From positions 248,001 through 312,000 of the forward strand of contig JAPJBO010000141.1 in NCBI GenBank assembly GCA_030068145.1: a DNA stretch of 64,000 bases, written 5' to 3'. The DNA is from Diplonema papillatum. Lineage: Eukaryota; Euglenozoa; Diplonemea; Diplonemida; Diplonemidae. Positions 51,417 to 63,799 of the stretch are shown one piece after another (position 1 is the stretch's first letter; each line of letters opens with the position of its first letter). The translations under genes and the position numbers were made by a program. Below the pieces are notes generated by a model that ran no database searches, was not told the origin of the DNA, and saw only the letters and a program-made list of their open reading frames with translations.

Positions 51417-52485
51417 CATACTTGTACCCCGCCTTAAAAAAAAGCGGGATCCCCGCTTTTTTTTCTTTTTTCCCAAATTTGGAAAAAGCGGGGGAAAAGC
51501 GGGTAATTCAATACTCACCTACCTCATCGTCACACTCTCCCGCCGAGTTCCGGAGCCAAACACTGCGTGATGTCGCCGTTGATGAGGAGTTTGCCCTGAG
51601 CGAGAGCTCGTTCGGGGTCAGCCGCTGGCGGCGCTTGTTCCCTGAGATCGTACTCAGGGTTGAAACCCACGAGTCGACCCCAGTTACAAGCAGGGCATGT
51701 ATTCAGAATACCCCGTGCGCAGCTGCGGAAGTCGCAGCCGAAGTCGCTTCGGTTCCGTAGCCGTCACTGTCGCTGTCGCTGCCAGTCGAAGAAACGGCTT
51801 GCGGGGCGACTTTCGGGGCCTTCCAGGCAACCTTCGGGGCGACACCGCCCTGCCTTGCTTCTTCGGGGCGACCTTCTTGGCCACGGGGGAAAGGTTGCGT
51901 GTGCGCGTCGCCGACCCCCCCAGTTCGGGAAAAGGGGTCGTGCCCAATATAGGAAAGGGGGTCCGGGCCTGTCCGAACAATGTCCCCGGCACCGCGCTTG
52001 GTCTGTGCAGGATCTCTTTTTCGGAAGCATGCCTGATCTACGGCTGGCGCAAGTGGCGTGGCAGCGAGATGCGTGACTCGCGCAGGTGCGTGGGCCGTTC
52101 GTCTTTTTCAAGGACGCACTGGTGGACATAGGTTGGCGGTGGACGGCGCCAACGACGGTCACGTACGAGAACGATGCCGGAGAGACGATGCAGCGTCAAT
52201 GAGCAACACAAAGCTTCTTCAGCATGACGTTCGCCAAGCGCTGCGTTTGCGGGAGATGAAGAAGCTAGCGACAAGAAGCCCCGAGGACCCCCGAGCCTCC
52301 CCGACAGGTGTGGACGACCGTTTCGCCCATATTCGTCCAGAATCGTGCTGTCTGATCCGTTTCCCCCGCTTTTTCCCCCGCGTTTCCCCCCGCTTTTTTC
52401 AAAAAGCGGGGAAAAAGCGGGGAAAATCCCCCGCTTTTCCCCCGCTTTTTCCCCCGCTTTTTTTTAAAGGCGGGGTACAAGTATG
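51417..52485. mobile_element. 1.07-kb element with long terminal inverted repeats and 6-bp TSD
   Basis: The left end CATACTTGTACCCCGCCTTA followed by AAAAAAAGCGGG is mirrored at the right end (52440-52485). Both ends are extended by multiple AAAAGCGGGG units that can fold back. AAAAGG flanks it on both sides (51411-51416 and 52486-52491). The interior (51520-52300) is GC-rich, includes family K (51896-51970) and shows no transposase. It is a non-autonomous DNA transposon or foldback element of unknown superfamily. Confidence 0.85.
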
Positions 52486-52686
52486 AAAAGGTAAGAAATC
52501 TTTTTGCGGTGGTCTCCGCTGGTCTGGTAGTTTGTGCTACCTCCGTTCTTTTTTTTTTTCGGCGGGGGGATTGTTGCGAACAGGGAATAATGAACAAGGA
52601 AGAGGATGCTTTGTCGCTACCGGCGACGACGCAGGTTTTTTGTCGGCGGTGATCTTTTGGAAGAAAAGAGTTTAAACGGGTTGAGA

Positions 52687-52936
52687 CAGGGCTTACGCTC
52701 CGTTTTCGGTCTCAGAGAAAATACGTGTGGTCCACGTGTGGGCGCTTAAGGTTCAAAAAAAACCTTTCCCCTTATGTGGACTTGCCGACACCTGGCTGTG
52801 CGGCCTTGACCACTAGTGGGCCTAGACTCCCCTGCATGGTGGACCAATAAATCAAAATCCACACGTGGGGGAACAAAATCCAAAAAGAATTAACGTGTGG
52901 AAATCCACACGTTCCACACGTGGAGCGTAAGCCCTG
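52687..52936. mobile_element. hAT-like MITE, complete, 8-bp TSD
   Basis: A 250-bp element. Its ends CAGGGCTTACGCTCC (52687-52701) and GGAGCGTAAGCCCTG (52922-52936) are exact inverted repeats. The 8-bp direct repeat GGTTGAGA lies at 52679-52686 and 52937-52944. An 8-bp duplication with CAGGG-type ends is characteristic of hAT transposons. The interior has CACACGTTCCACACGTGG-type palindromes. No ORF. Confidence 0.92.
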
Positions 52937-52994
52937 GGTTGAGATACGGGGAATGTGCCCCCCGGGGGTAAATATGCCATTTTTAGAGTTAAAG

Positions 52995-53326
52995 CAGGGC
53001 TGACGCTCCGTTTTCGGTCTCAGAGAAAATACGTGTGGTCCACATGTGGGCGCTTAAGGTTCGAGGAAAAGTACTCGAGGGACTGCCTTGTGAAGGAGGC
53101 TAGAGGGGGAGAAAACAATACAACTACAAGTGGGTATTTTTTTGTTGAACGCTTACGCCCGCCACTAAACCCAGATTTACCTGGGTTTCGTGTGGGCTAC
53201 AGCACATTTGCCTCCTTTGTCTATCGCAACTGGCAGTCTCCTCAAGCATTTCCTACAAAGCAGGTACTTATACAAAAACAAAACGTGTGGAAATCCACAC
53301 GTTCCACACGTGGAGCGTAAGCCCTG
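52995..53326. mobile_element. hAT-like MITE, second copy, interrupted by a family A repeat
   Basis: Ends CAGGGCTGACGCTCC (52995) and GGAGCGTAAGCCCTG (53312-53326), with the same inner sequence as 52687-52936. The middle has been replaced by family A copy 6 (53071-53282). No target-site duplication is visible. Confidence 0.85.
53071..53282 (+). repeat. Family A dispersed repeat, copy 6, inside a hAT-like MITE
   Basis: A full-length type copy from GTACTCGAGGGACTGCC to GTACTTATACAAAAACAAAA. The MITE sequence resumes at once on its right with CGTGTGGAAATCCACACG, so family A was active after this MITE had inserted. Confidence 0.85.
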
Positions 53327-53770
53327 CCCGTGACACCTTTTATATGTAGTTGGTTATCATGAATACACTACATTATAGAAAAGAGTAGCGTTGGCACTCT
53401 TACAGGTTCGTTCCCTGGTACGAACAACACACACCGATAGGGGTTGCTTCTCCTATGGCGGCCTCCTGGAGCATTTCCCCCGCTAAAGCAGGTGCTTATT
53501 CCGATAAAAATTAGACTGGCAATTGTTCTTGGTGAACAGCGGGAGCAGGCAGAATCTTCGCTCCACCCCACTCAACAAATTTCGCAACCTTTTCGACTTC
53601 TTCGTTTGTTCGCTGCTTTCCTTTTGGCAGGGATTCCTACGGGCGGGCGTTGCTTTGGATAGCTTTTTCGGGGTTTTCGTTAAAGAAAATGGGTGACATT
53701 CCCTCATTTGTTTAGAGCTATTACGCGTTTATGTTTTGTGGATCGGAAATTTTTCAAACATTCTCAGAGA

Positions 53771-53955
53771 GAGGGGGAAAATCTTAGTTTAGTGTTTAGG
53801 CAGAGCACTGCCTCTCATGCATGGTTGATGCTAGCATCAAGTCTTCTTCGAGGAAGATGTCGAGGGGGAAAAACTTAGTTTCGTGTTCAGGCGCTACTTG
53901 CCTCTCATATGTGTTTGATGCTAGCATCAAGTCTTCTTCGCGGAATGCAGAGTCT
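53771..53955 (+). repeat. Family T repeat, two tandem copies
   Basis: Each unit runs from CTTAGTTT.GTGTT.AGGC through TGCCTCTCAT to TTGATGCTAGCATCAAGTCT. The TGATGCTAGCATCA core is a perfect palindrome. Family T also occurs at 1163-1200, 25216-25265, inside 42348-43049 and around the full-length LINE (28674-28720, 35197-35258). Confidence 0.8.
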
Positions 53956-55026
53956 TATTTTCTGTTCTTTTCTTTGGGGGGAGGGAGAACGTAGTTTATG
54001 TTGGAGGGAGCAACACGAGAGGCAAAGAATAGGTGAGCCGCAGCTCTTCATTGTTAAAGACAGAGTGCCGTCGGGGTTTGCAAGAACGTGCTCGGAATGG
54101 ATATGTGGTTTTCGTTCCATACCTACGTACTGCATGTAGCAGCGTAGCAGCACACCGAGATGCCATGCATGCATACGCGGTGTGTGTGCATGCACAACCA
54201 CGAGGACGCAGCAGCAGCTGTGGTGCTAGTAGCAGTACATACATACGTAGTAGCATCATATGCATACGTAGGTGTATGTATACCACGTAGTAGTAGGTAC
54301 TACGTATGGTATACTGCTACCACAGCATGTAGGTGGATGGATAGATGCACCGCTGCTGCATCGGAATGGAAGTGCAGTTTTTAATCCGAAACGTGTTAAT
54401 ATTTCATACTAAACACGTTTCATATTAAACCCATATACGGTATGCTGCTTTACACCGCTTCTGCGCCGTGGTTCGGTCCTTTAAGCCACGGACGCATACG
54501 GTTTTCGTTTTGTGCGCACTCACTCGGAAGTGGTAAATTTTTGCGCAGTCGCGCCATCTACTACACTGCGAATCCCCTGTTATTCTTTTTTTTTCTGCTG
54601 CTTTTTTTTTTTTTCTGGTCCAACTTCCGAGGCTATGCCTCACCGTGCAGCTAGAAGCTTGCTACTAACCTGGGAAGTGAGTGTGTGGGCCTTTGAAGCG
54701 TGGATGATGCCTCTCGCTGCTCCCCTTGAGGTTCCTGGCTCATGCCAAAGCGCCGCCGCCCGGGTTAAGGGGTTGCGGCATCAGGCGTGGGCCAGGGCCA
54801 GGGAGGCAGTTCGGAGGGGTCACCACCCACCGTTCGCGGGCTTCGTTACTTCTCTGCCCCCGGCTCTCCCCGGCCTTCGTCATCCCGGGGTTTCACGGCC
54901 ATCCCCCCCCGCGTGGGGAATGGACTGGTGCTGTGTCGCGGGTCCTTCCGTGCGCTCTCGCGACGTCGCTATTAACCTGGGGAGTGAGGGTGGTTGGATC
55001 GGGTTTTAGATGCCCTGCTCTCTCTG
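53956..55026. other. Intergenic; TACGTA-rich tract and GC-rich block
   Basis: 54150-54330 is dense in TACGTA, GCATGC and TGTATAC motifs, and a similar tract lies at 62395-62500. 54071-54110 and 54436-54500 carry parts of family C. 54690-55000 is GC-rich and leads into the LSU rRNA fragment; I see no gene in it. Confidence 0.45.
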
Positions 55027-55109
55027 GTTCTCAAGTATCTTCTCACAGTCGGCTCTTCCTAACCTAGACAAGCAGAATTGTCTAAGGGTTGGATTGTTCA
55101 CCCACTAAC

Positions 55110-55153
<44 letters not shown>

Positions 55154-55300
55154 TTACCCTACTGATGGAGAGAGAGAGAGAGAGAGCCCATCGGGCCAGC
55201 GCATTCCGACAGCAATACGGGGTAGTACGAGAGGAACTCCCGTTTCTAGTCCCTGGTATCTACGGTTGTTCGATCGGCACACGTATGCTTTCTCTCATGC
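55027..55300 (+). pseudogene. Fragment of LSU (28S) rRNA 3' domain, diverged
   Basis: It contains TTGGATTGTTCACCCACTAA, AGGGAACGTGAGCTGGGTTT, AGACCGTCGTGAGACAGGTT and GGTTTTACCCTACTGATG, then AGTACGAGAGGAAC. These are hallmark blocks of the nuclear LSU 3' domain. A (GA)n insertion at 55168-55187 and divergence on the 3' side show it is not a working gene. No SSU, ITS or 5.8S sequence accompanies it. The similarity may extend to about 55460. Confidence 0.88.
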
Positions 55301-55460
55301 CACTTGCCTTGGCTCGCCGAATGGCACGAGACCGACACCCACGACTACAGTCACGGTGGACGTGATCTTGGCCCCCACGTGTTTCATGTTGGGCTTTGAG
55401 TTCTGTAAAGTGCAAGTGCCATCAAGGCAGGCGAGCAGTAGTTGTTGGGCTTTGAGGGCT

Positions 55461-56431
55461 ATTTAACTAGGAGGGGTCTTGTTCCGCTATGCCTGGAGTC
55501 CCGTGAGGCTTCCGTGTTGTGTCCAATCGAGCAGCACGCTCCCTCCCGACCTTGCCAGACCAGTCCCTTGCATACCTGCCTCTTTCGTTTTGCTGCGTGG
55601 TCTCGTCAATTACCTTGGAGAATTGCGAGTGAGGACTTCCGTATCTATAAAAATATATTATTTATTTTTTTTTGCGTTCGTGCTTTCTTCTGTTGTTTTT
55701 CCTCTTTGGAGAGAGCGAGGCCGCAAACCGTGGGCGGCGGGGGGAACGGTTCCATGGCCCAGCCGAGAGGCGGTCGAAAGGACGGGGTGCCGGGTGCGAA
55801 CACTTCCCCTCCCTACCCCTTTCTTCGGTTTCTTTTCCCCCATGAGTTGGCCTGTTGGCAAAAGTCAGGAAAGGCTGGCAGCCCGGTACGGTAAAACTGA
55901 CGAAAAATTGCACCCCCCCCCCCCCCCCTAATTTAAGAGTGAAACTGTTGTGTGACACTCTGCATACATCCAACCCACGCACGGGGTGGGCACAAGCGCT
56001 TTTCTGACTTTTGAAAACGTTGGAAGAATACTACAACAGCGGCTCAAGAGAGTTCACGTGCTGCAGACGGACTCCATCAGAGAGAGGAAACGGGAGCGGA
56101 GGGAGAGAGTGTGGAGATTTCCGCATAAGGGAACTTCGCGAGACCTTTCAGGGTTCAGACGAGCTGCCGCTGGGGCTGGGCCCGGGGTGGCCCTAGCCTC
56201 GAAGAAGCTGCAAGACATCCCAGAACGAACGAACGAACGGCCTTTTTAACTTCGGCACCGCCGTCTTAACATTTTCCCCTACAGTGAGCCGGTTTCCGCC
56301 GCCTGCTGATGGACAGCTGCGGTTAGAATGCGGAATATCTGGATAATCAATAAGTGACTACCTCTGCGATCGTGCCGTGTCGTGCTTCAGGCGTGACGGC
56401 CTTGTGCTCATTTCGAAGGATTTCGGCATTT
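55461..56431. other. Intergenic, no gene recognised
   Basis: A C-run at 55913-55928. A family E block (GGTTAGAATGCGGAATATCT) at 56321-56395. Nothing else is recognised. Confidence 0.4.
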
Positions 56432-56575
56432 TTTGTTGAACGCTTACGCCCGCCACTAAACTCAGCTTTACCTGTGCTTCGTGTGGGCTACAGCACATGT
56501 ACCTCCTTTGATCTATCGCAACTGGCAGTCTCCTCAAGCATTTCCTACAAAGCAGGTGCTTATGCAAGAAAAAGA
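56432..56575 (+). repeat. Family A dispersed repeat, copy 7 (3' part)
   Basis: Core from TTGTTGAACGCTTACGCCC to GCAGGTGCTTATGCAAGAAA, preceded by a few bases of the 5' part. Confidence 0.8.
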
Positions 56576-56856
56576 ATCCTGCAACCTATTTCACAACGCG
56601 AGCAAACTTCGGTGGTGATTATTTTCGGTCAAAAATACTCGGGGGAGAGTTTTTTTGCAACTGGCGGCCTCCTCGAGTACTTCCCACAAAGCGGGTAAAC
56701 CGGAAACGGCACGACATTTTTGTTGTTGGGAACAGGCCAGGGTGCCAGGGTTCCACTTTTCATCAATTTTTTTTTTGTGGCGGGGGGGCGTTTTCGGTGT
56801 CGATCCCCAGCTCTTGCGGGAAACTGGGTGACTCCAAAAGAAAAGGTCCTTCAAAA

Positions 56857-57105
56857 ATACTCGAGGGAATGCCTGGCTAGAGGGGGAGAAAACAATCCAA
56901 CTACAAAGTGGGTCTTTTTTTTTGTTGAACGCTTATGCCCGCCACTAAACCCAGATTTACCTGTGTTTCGTGTGGGCTACAGCACATTTGCCTCCTTTGT
57001 CTATCGCAACTGGCAGTCTCCTCGAGCATTTCCTACAAAGCAGGTGCTTATACAAACAAGAAATTGCCTTCTCGTATTTTTCCTACAAAGCAGGTGCTTA
57101 TTCAA
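56857..57105 (+). repeat. Family A dispersed repeat, copy 8, with duplicated tail
   Basis: The full unit ends at GTGCTTATACAAACAAG (57062). The last 40 bp (TTTCCTACAAAGCAGGTGCT) is then repeated once more at 57077-57105, a tail duplication not seen in other copies. Confidence 0.8.
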
Positions 57106-57567
57106 AGAAAAGACCGGTCTGATCCCCTGCGGACGATGTGATGTTTGGGGGTGCTGTTCAGTAATCCCGTAACTCCTGTCATCTTTTTAGCCGGAACCTG
57201 GAGAGAGAACGAGAGAGAACACAAAACAAAAAAAAGAGATTCCGTGTCGGGCTTGCTAGTCTCGGATCCGGGTTTCCTGGGGTGGACAGGGGGCGGGTTG
57301 GTCACGCCTTAGCAGTCCCAGGGCCCGGTCCCACCTTCCTGTCATTTTTTGGTGGTCTCGTTGTCATCGCTGTCGCGCTGACTTTCCGAGAGAAAGAGAG
57401 AGATCGAAGATTCAGCCCCGGCCTCTGCCTGGCGCTGCGTGCGCGTGTCGTGAGGAGAAACTGTGATGATGTGTGACAGCGACAGAGGTGCGAGCCGTGT
57501 AGGCCGGCACCCCCACGACGGAACTCTTCTTGTTTCCTTCTTTTTTTTTTTTTTTTTTTTCCGCGTT

Positions 57568-57962
57568 GAGCGAGCTTTTTTGAATGGCCTGTAAGCCTAG
57601 TATGCGACCTTCGTGGGCGTGTTGCTGCTTCGCCACTTTGTTGTAGACCCCACGGGTCCTGGAGGTCCTGCAGCCTCCGTGTCTCTGGCCTTGCAAGCAC
57701 AAACAGTTTTCACCAGAAACTCCTGTGGTTAAAAAACATTTTTTAACCGGGCTGTTTTGAGAATATTTTTTTTAGCAATGCTGTAAACACGAACGAGAAC
57801 GCTGGCAGCGTGTTTGGGAGAAGATTAGCCTAACGATCATATTCACTCACTATCAATCACGAACAGGCTAATCCTCCCCCCGGCACGTACAAGCAAACAC
57901 ACGCCTATTCTTTTTTGGTGAAGAAATGATTTTTTAACCATGCAGGATAATCCCTGGGAGTA
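57568..57962 (+). repeat. Family F repeat, copy 2, carrying a family H insertion
   Basis: The same unit as 51106-51370, but 57780-57913 is occupied by an inverted family H copy. The F sequence resumes after it with ATTTTTTAACCATGCAGGAT. Confidence 0.8.
57780..57913 (-). repeat. Family H repeat inserted in family F
   Basis: Reverse complement of 41737-41872 with few changes. It contains an internal inverted repeat, GAAGATTAGCCT / AGGCTAATCCTC, around a 35-bp loop. Confidence 0.75.
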
Positions 57963-58015
57963 GGTGAGTTCTTCTTCCTTTTTTCTTGCTTTATTTTAGT
58001 CGGTTTCTTCCCGGT

Positions 58016-58255
58016 ACCAGGGAAGCCTGCTACGCGGAGCAAAGCTTCACGTGTTCGGCGGTACTAGAGCCACGGGCCTCCGGGTCAAGGGGCTACCGAT
58101 TTCCCAAACTAAAGCATCAAGGCGTGGCGCACCTTGGGGCTTGGTGCTCGCGCTGAAAACAAGCTCGTCGAGACGGTCAGCCACAGGGCAGAGCCGACGG
58201 GGTTGTGCAAACTGTGGTTGACCGTCACGTTCCTGGACCAGGAGCGGCCTTTTGC
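58016..58255 (+). repeat. Family D dispersed repeat, second long copy
   Basis: Near-identical to 4214-4493, with a deletion before TGTGGTTGACCGTCACGTTC. Confidence 0.85.
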
Positions 58256-60128
<1,873 letters not shown>

Positions 60129-60389
60129 GTATGTGAGCGTCTTTTTATTACCTGATAATTTAGGCTTTTTTCAGAATATGACCAGCTGGGGGCAGACCGG
60201 GGTTTTGTGGGTTCGTATCCACGACAGTAGGGCCCTGGGGTCTCCTCGGGGACACCCCCCGGCAGCCCGTTTCTGACGTTTTGAGGGTCCTTGCTACCCT
60301 GCCAGGGAGGGGTCACGACGGGGCCGACGTGATAATTTCAACAGAAAACAAAGCCTAAAGTATCAGGTAATAAAAAGACTCGCACATAT
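60129..60389. mobile_element. 260-bp MITE with 36-bp terminal inverted repeats
   Basis: The left arm (60132-60167, containing TCTTTTTATTACCTGATA) and right arm (60350-60385) pair with about four mismatches. The GC-rich interior has no ORF. No unambiguous target-site duplication was found, so the superfamily is not assigned. Confidence 0.85.
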
Positions 60390-60719
60390 GTCATCCCAGC
60401 CGATGTCTGACCAGTTCACACAGTGTGAGGGCAGCAATGAGCATTGCAGAGAGGAACGGTCGCGGTGCCGGTCACCCCGAGGCGACTCTCCATTTCGACG
60501 CAGGTGGTACTACCAACCGAATTGGGAGTTGCTTGGGGCTCCCTTCTTTCTTTTCTTTTCTGCGGGCACCGCAGTGCAGTTGGGTTGGCGGCTTGGCCTA
60601 CCAACTGCACTCTCTCGTCCGATCACCCCCCACGCCTTTTTTGGCTTGTTTGATTGCAGCAAAATTAAGGTTCCTTTTGTGTGGCAACGTTCAGTCGTTT
60701 TTCTTTTTTTCTTTTTGTG
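60390..60719. other. No gene recognised
   Basis: Overlapping short frames without family resemblance; no repeat was matched inside the window. Confidence 0.4.
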
Positions 60720-60830
60720 GTTAACAATGCATTGTTGGTACTAAAAAATTAGTAGTTGGCAGCGTACTACATGAAACTTACCAAAGCAGGTGAGTTCCGC
60801 TAGTGCGCACAAACAAAAGAAAGCACTACT
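60720..60830 (-). repeat. Family J dispersed repeat (inverted)
   Basis: It starts with the palindrome AACAATGCATTGTT, then GGTACTAAAAAATTAGTAGT and CAGGTGAGTTCCGCTAGTGC. The ATTTTTT..TTAGAGTGAAAG motif follows. Confidence 0.8.
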
Positions 60831-61032
60831 AATTTTTTTAGAGTGAAAGTTTTTTGTGTTACCGTCGTGTTCTTTGTGTTTCCGACGGTGAACGCCCGTC
60901 AGTTGGCTTTCGACCTTTATTTGTTGGGAGACGTCTCAGATAAGGTCGGATCTAACCTGCATACGACGTGGCCAGGTGTGGCATGCGAACACAACTGCAG
61001 CCCGCTTCGTCGCCTCAGTTCCTATTCGGTTG

Positions 61033-61664
61033 GAGAGCTGGCTTAAGGTGTCCGAGTGATCGCTCATCAGATCCCACAAAGGGTGTCGGTTCATCTTGAC
61101 AGCAGGACTGGCGACGCGGGATGAATCGAGAGCTGACTTAAGGTGTCCGAGTGATCGCTCAGTTTTCAGATCCAACAAAGGGTGTCGGTTCATCTTGACA
61201 GACGCGGGATGAACCGAGAGCTGACTTAAGGTGTCCGAGTGATCGCTCATCAGATCCCACAAAGGGTGTCGGTTCATCTTGACAGCAGGACTGGCGACGC
61301 GGGATGAACCGAGAGCTGACTTAAGGTGTCCGAGTGATCGCTCATCAGATCCCACAAAGGGTGTCGGTTCATCTTGACAGCAGGACTGGCGACGCGGGAT
61401 GAACCGAGAGCTGACTTAAGGTGTCCGAGTGATCGCTCATCAGATCCCACAAAGGGTGTCGGTTCATCTTGACAGCAGGACTGGCGACGCGGGATGAACC
61501 GAGAGCTGACTTAAGGTGTCCGAGTGATCGCTCATCAGATCCCACAAAGGGTGTCGGTTCATCTTGACAGCAGGACTGGCGACGCGGGATGAACCGAGAG
61601 CTGACTTAAGGTGTCCGAGTGATCGCTCATCAGATCCCACAAAGGGTGTCGGTTCCATCTCGTC
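61033..61664 (+). repeat. 95-bp minisatellite, about seven copies
   Basis: Units beginning GAGAGCTGACTTAAGGTGTC start at 61128, 61216, 61311, 61406, 61501 and 61596, after a diverged first unit at 61033. The second unit is shorter through a deletion and a small insertion; the later ones are essentially identical. Confidence 0.96.
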
Positions 61665-63799
61665 AGCAAACTCACCCGCCGAATGCGGCAGTACGGTGGT
61701 GTAGCACACCGGGTACCTGCGAGCGGCATTAGAGGGGAGTTGATGTGCCCTAAAGATGTGGCCGGTGATGACGGGTTTGCGGACAAGCAGACTCCGCAGC
61801 AGCAGTATGCGAGGAAGAACCTAGATAGACCTGGCGCTAAGAGATGGACACGCATTGATTGGGTCAGAGCGATACTGATTTGACCTGAATGAGAGCACGA
61901 GAAGGCCGTGTTGTTTCGATATCCAGGATCACTTGTCAACGAACCCCAGTTGTTTTCCTGACAAGTAACAGAGCGACGAGTTTGAATACGCGTGTTGCAT
62001 CGCTGTGGTCCGGTCCCACCCACACACGTCGGACAAAGACAGGCTGAACCCCCACCCAGCACCGCAGTCAGACGCAGCAGTCAAACAAAAACAACAAAAA
62101 AAGAAGTCGGTAGTTGATGACCTTCCTTTTGTGTGCTTCCTGTAGGCGGTCCCTTCGTTGCACTCGCCACCACTGTGTGAGAGAAAGGGGGGTCTCGTTC
62201 GGACCTCTTGCGATCGAGTGGAGCGAGGTCGGGCACGTTGGTAAGTGGTTCAAACAATTGGGTTCAAAAAAATTTGGGTTCGAAAGTTTGAGACGAAACT
62301 TTTGGGTTCGAAATTTCGGGTCAAAATTTGGGTAGAATTTCTTTGGTCAATTTTTTTGAACTCAAATATTGGGTTGTGTGTATCAACACACCGTAATGCT
62401 ACGTGGTGGTGTGGATACGTACCTGCGTACTACCTACAGAGTACCTGTATAACCATGGTGATGCATACATACGTACTACCGTGGTGTATGTGGTGATGCC
62501 ACTCCTCAGAGGAGCGCCACGAGGTGCTGTGGGGGTGCAACCACCGCACAGCAAATTGGACGAGGGAGAGTATGCCGATTCCGAAATCTTGAGTTTCTAA
62601 ATCGTCCCCCCTTCCGACCTTGCTTCTGAAGCAAGTGGCCTCAAAACGCCCAGTGCCTTGTCGCCCGATACCTCTTGCCTTTCTTTAGGTCCGCAGTCGA
62701 CCCTCAAAACGCGCCGAAGGTGCTCAAACAAGTTTGTTAGAATAGAAAGACAGAGAGAGAACACATCAAAATAAGTCAAAAAGGTGTGGTAGTCACGCCT
62801 TAAGCAGTCCCAGGGCCTCTCCCGCCCACCTGGATGTGGTCCCGTCGTCATCGCTGCCGCGCGCTGACTCTCCGAGAGAGGTGTTGTTGCTTTGAGGGGA
62901 CACTATTTTTTGAAAGTGTGCGTGGGGAGGGCGTGGGGAGAAGGTAGTTCTTTTTTAAAACATTTTAAAACGCGGGGCAGCCCCCCCCTTTTTCGCCAGG
63001 TCGGCAGGCCGGCCGTATTTAGACCAGCACTGCGGTCCGTCGTGGTCGGTATACTGTGTTGATACCGGGAAACCCGCACAACGCGAAAGTAGCAGAAAGA
63101 ATTACGCAGTTTTGGTCTATTCCTTCGCTTTCTGTTGTCGACAACATTATTCACTCGCAGCGGTTTTGCATGCCTTTTTAGTGACGGAAGAAATGTGAAA
63201 ACGGGTTGGAAAATGCGTAGTTTTGTTTGAAAGGAAGACCAGTGTTTTTCGTTGCCCGCAATCATCGCTGCCGAAAAACTCTGAGAATCCGATATCCAAA
63301 CCTCCAGGGTTTGTTTAGGGCCCGCTTCCCGGGCTCCGAACCCGGTTTTGGGCTGAAGCCGATTTCAGAAGTGGCAACACGTGCTCAGTACGCTCTCGGC
63401 GGGCCTCCGTCGTGGTGCAACTCATGACGGCGGCGCCGACGCCGCAACTCCGGGCCAGCCCCCCCGGCGAACGCCTCACAGTGCAACGCAGTCCCCGGCT
63501 GCGTCCACCCGGCGCGCAAACCGACGCCAACGCAAAGAAACGAGCGAGGAGTCACCCGACAATGGCTCTGGCCTAGAGGCCACCACGTCACCCACTCTTA
63601 GGCCGCCCCCGCGGCGGCGCAACAAACGCGTTCCATCTGCTGTGACGTAGACACGGAGTGTGCACGGGTGCGTTGCTCAGGGTAGTCGAAGGCCTGACTG
63701 CAACAAATTCCAACTCATGACGATTGCAACTGTTGCGCTGTGGAGGCGATTTCGCCATGTTTTCGCCTGGCGGCCGGCCTCCTCGAGTGCTTCCTGCGA
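61665..63799. other. No gene recognised
   Basis: 62230-62385 is a degenerate GGGTTCGAAA / GGTTCAAAA-rich tract. 62395-62500 is TACGTAC-rich like 54150-54330. 62770-62880 resembles 57295-57400 (GTCACGCCTTA.GCAGTCCCA, GTCGTCATCGCTG). 63390-63640 is GC-rich with a proline- and arginine-rich frame (LRPPPRRRNKRVP) of unknown meaning. Confidence 0.4.

Noticed and set aside
53985-56300. tRNA or 5S genes near the LSU fragment
   Set aside because: No cloverleaf with a GTTCRANNC arm and matching acceptor stem could be found by eye; a tRNAscan-SE run would settle this.
61033-61664. CRISPR-like array in the 95-bp, 49-bp or 47-bp repeats
   Set aside because: The units are contiguous tandem repeats without unique spacers, and the sequence is eukaryotic.
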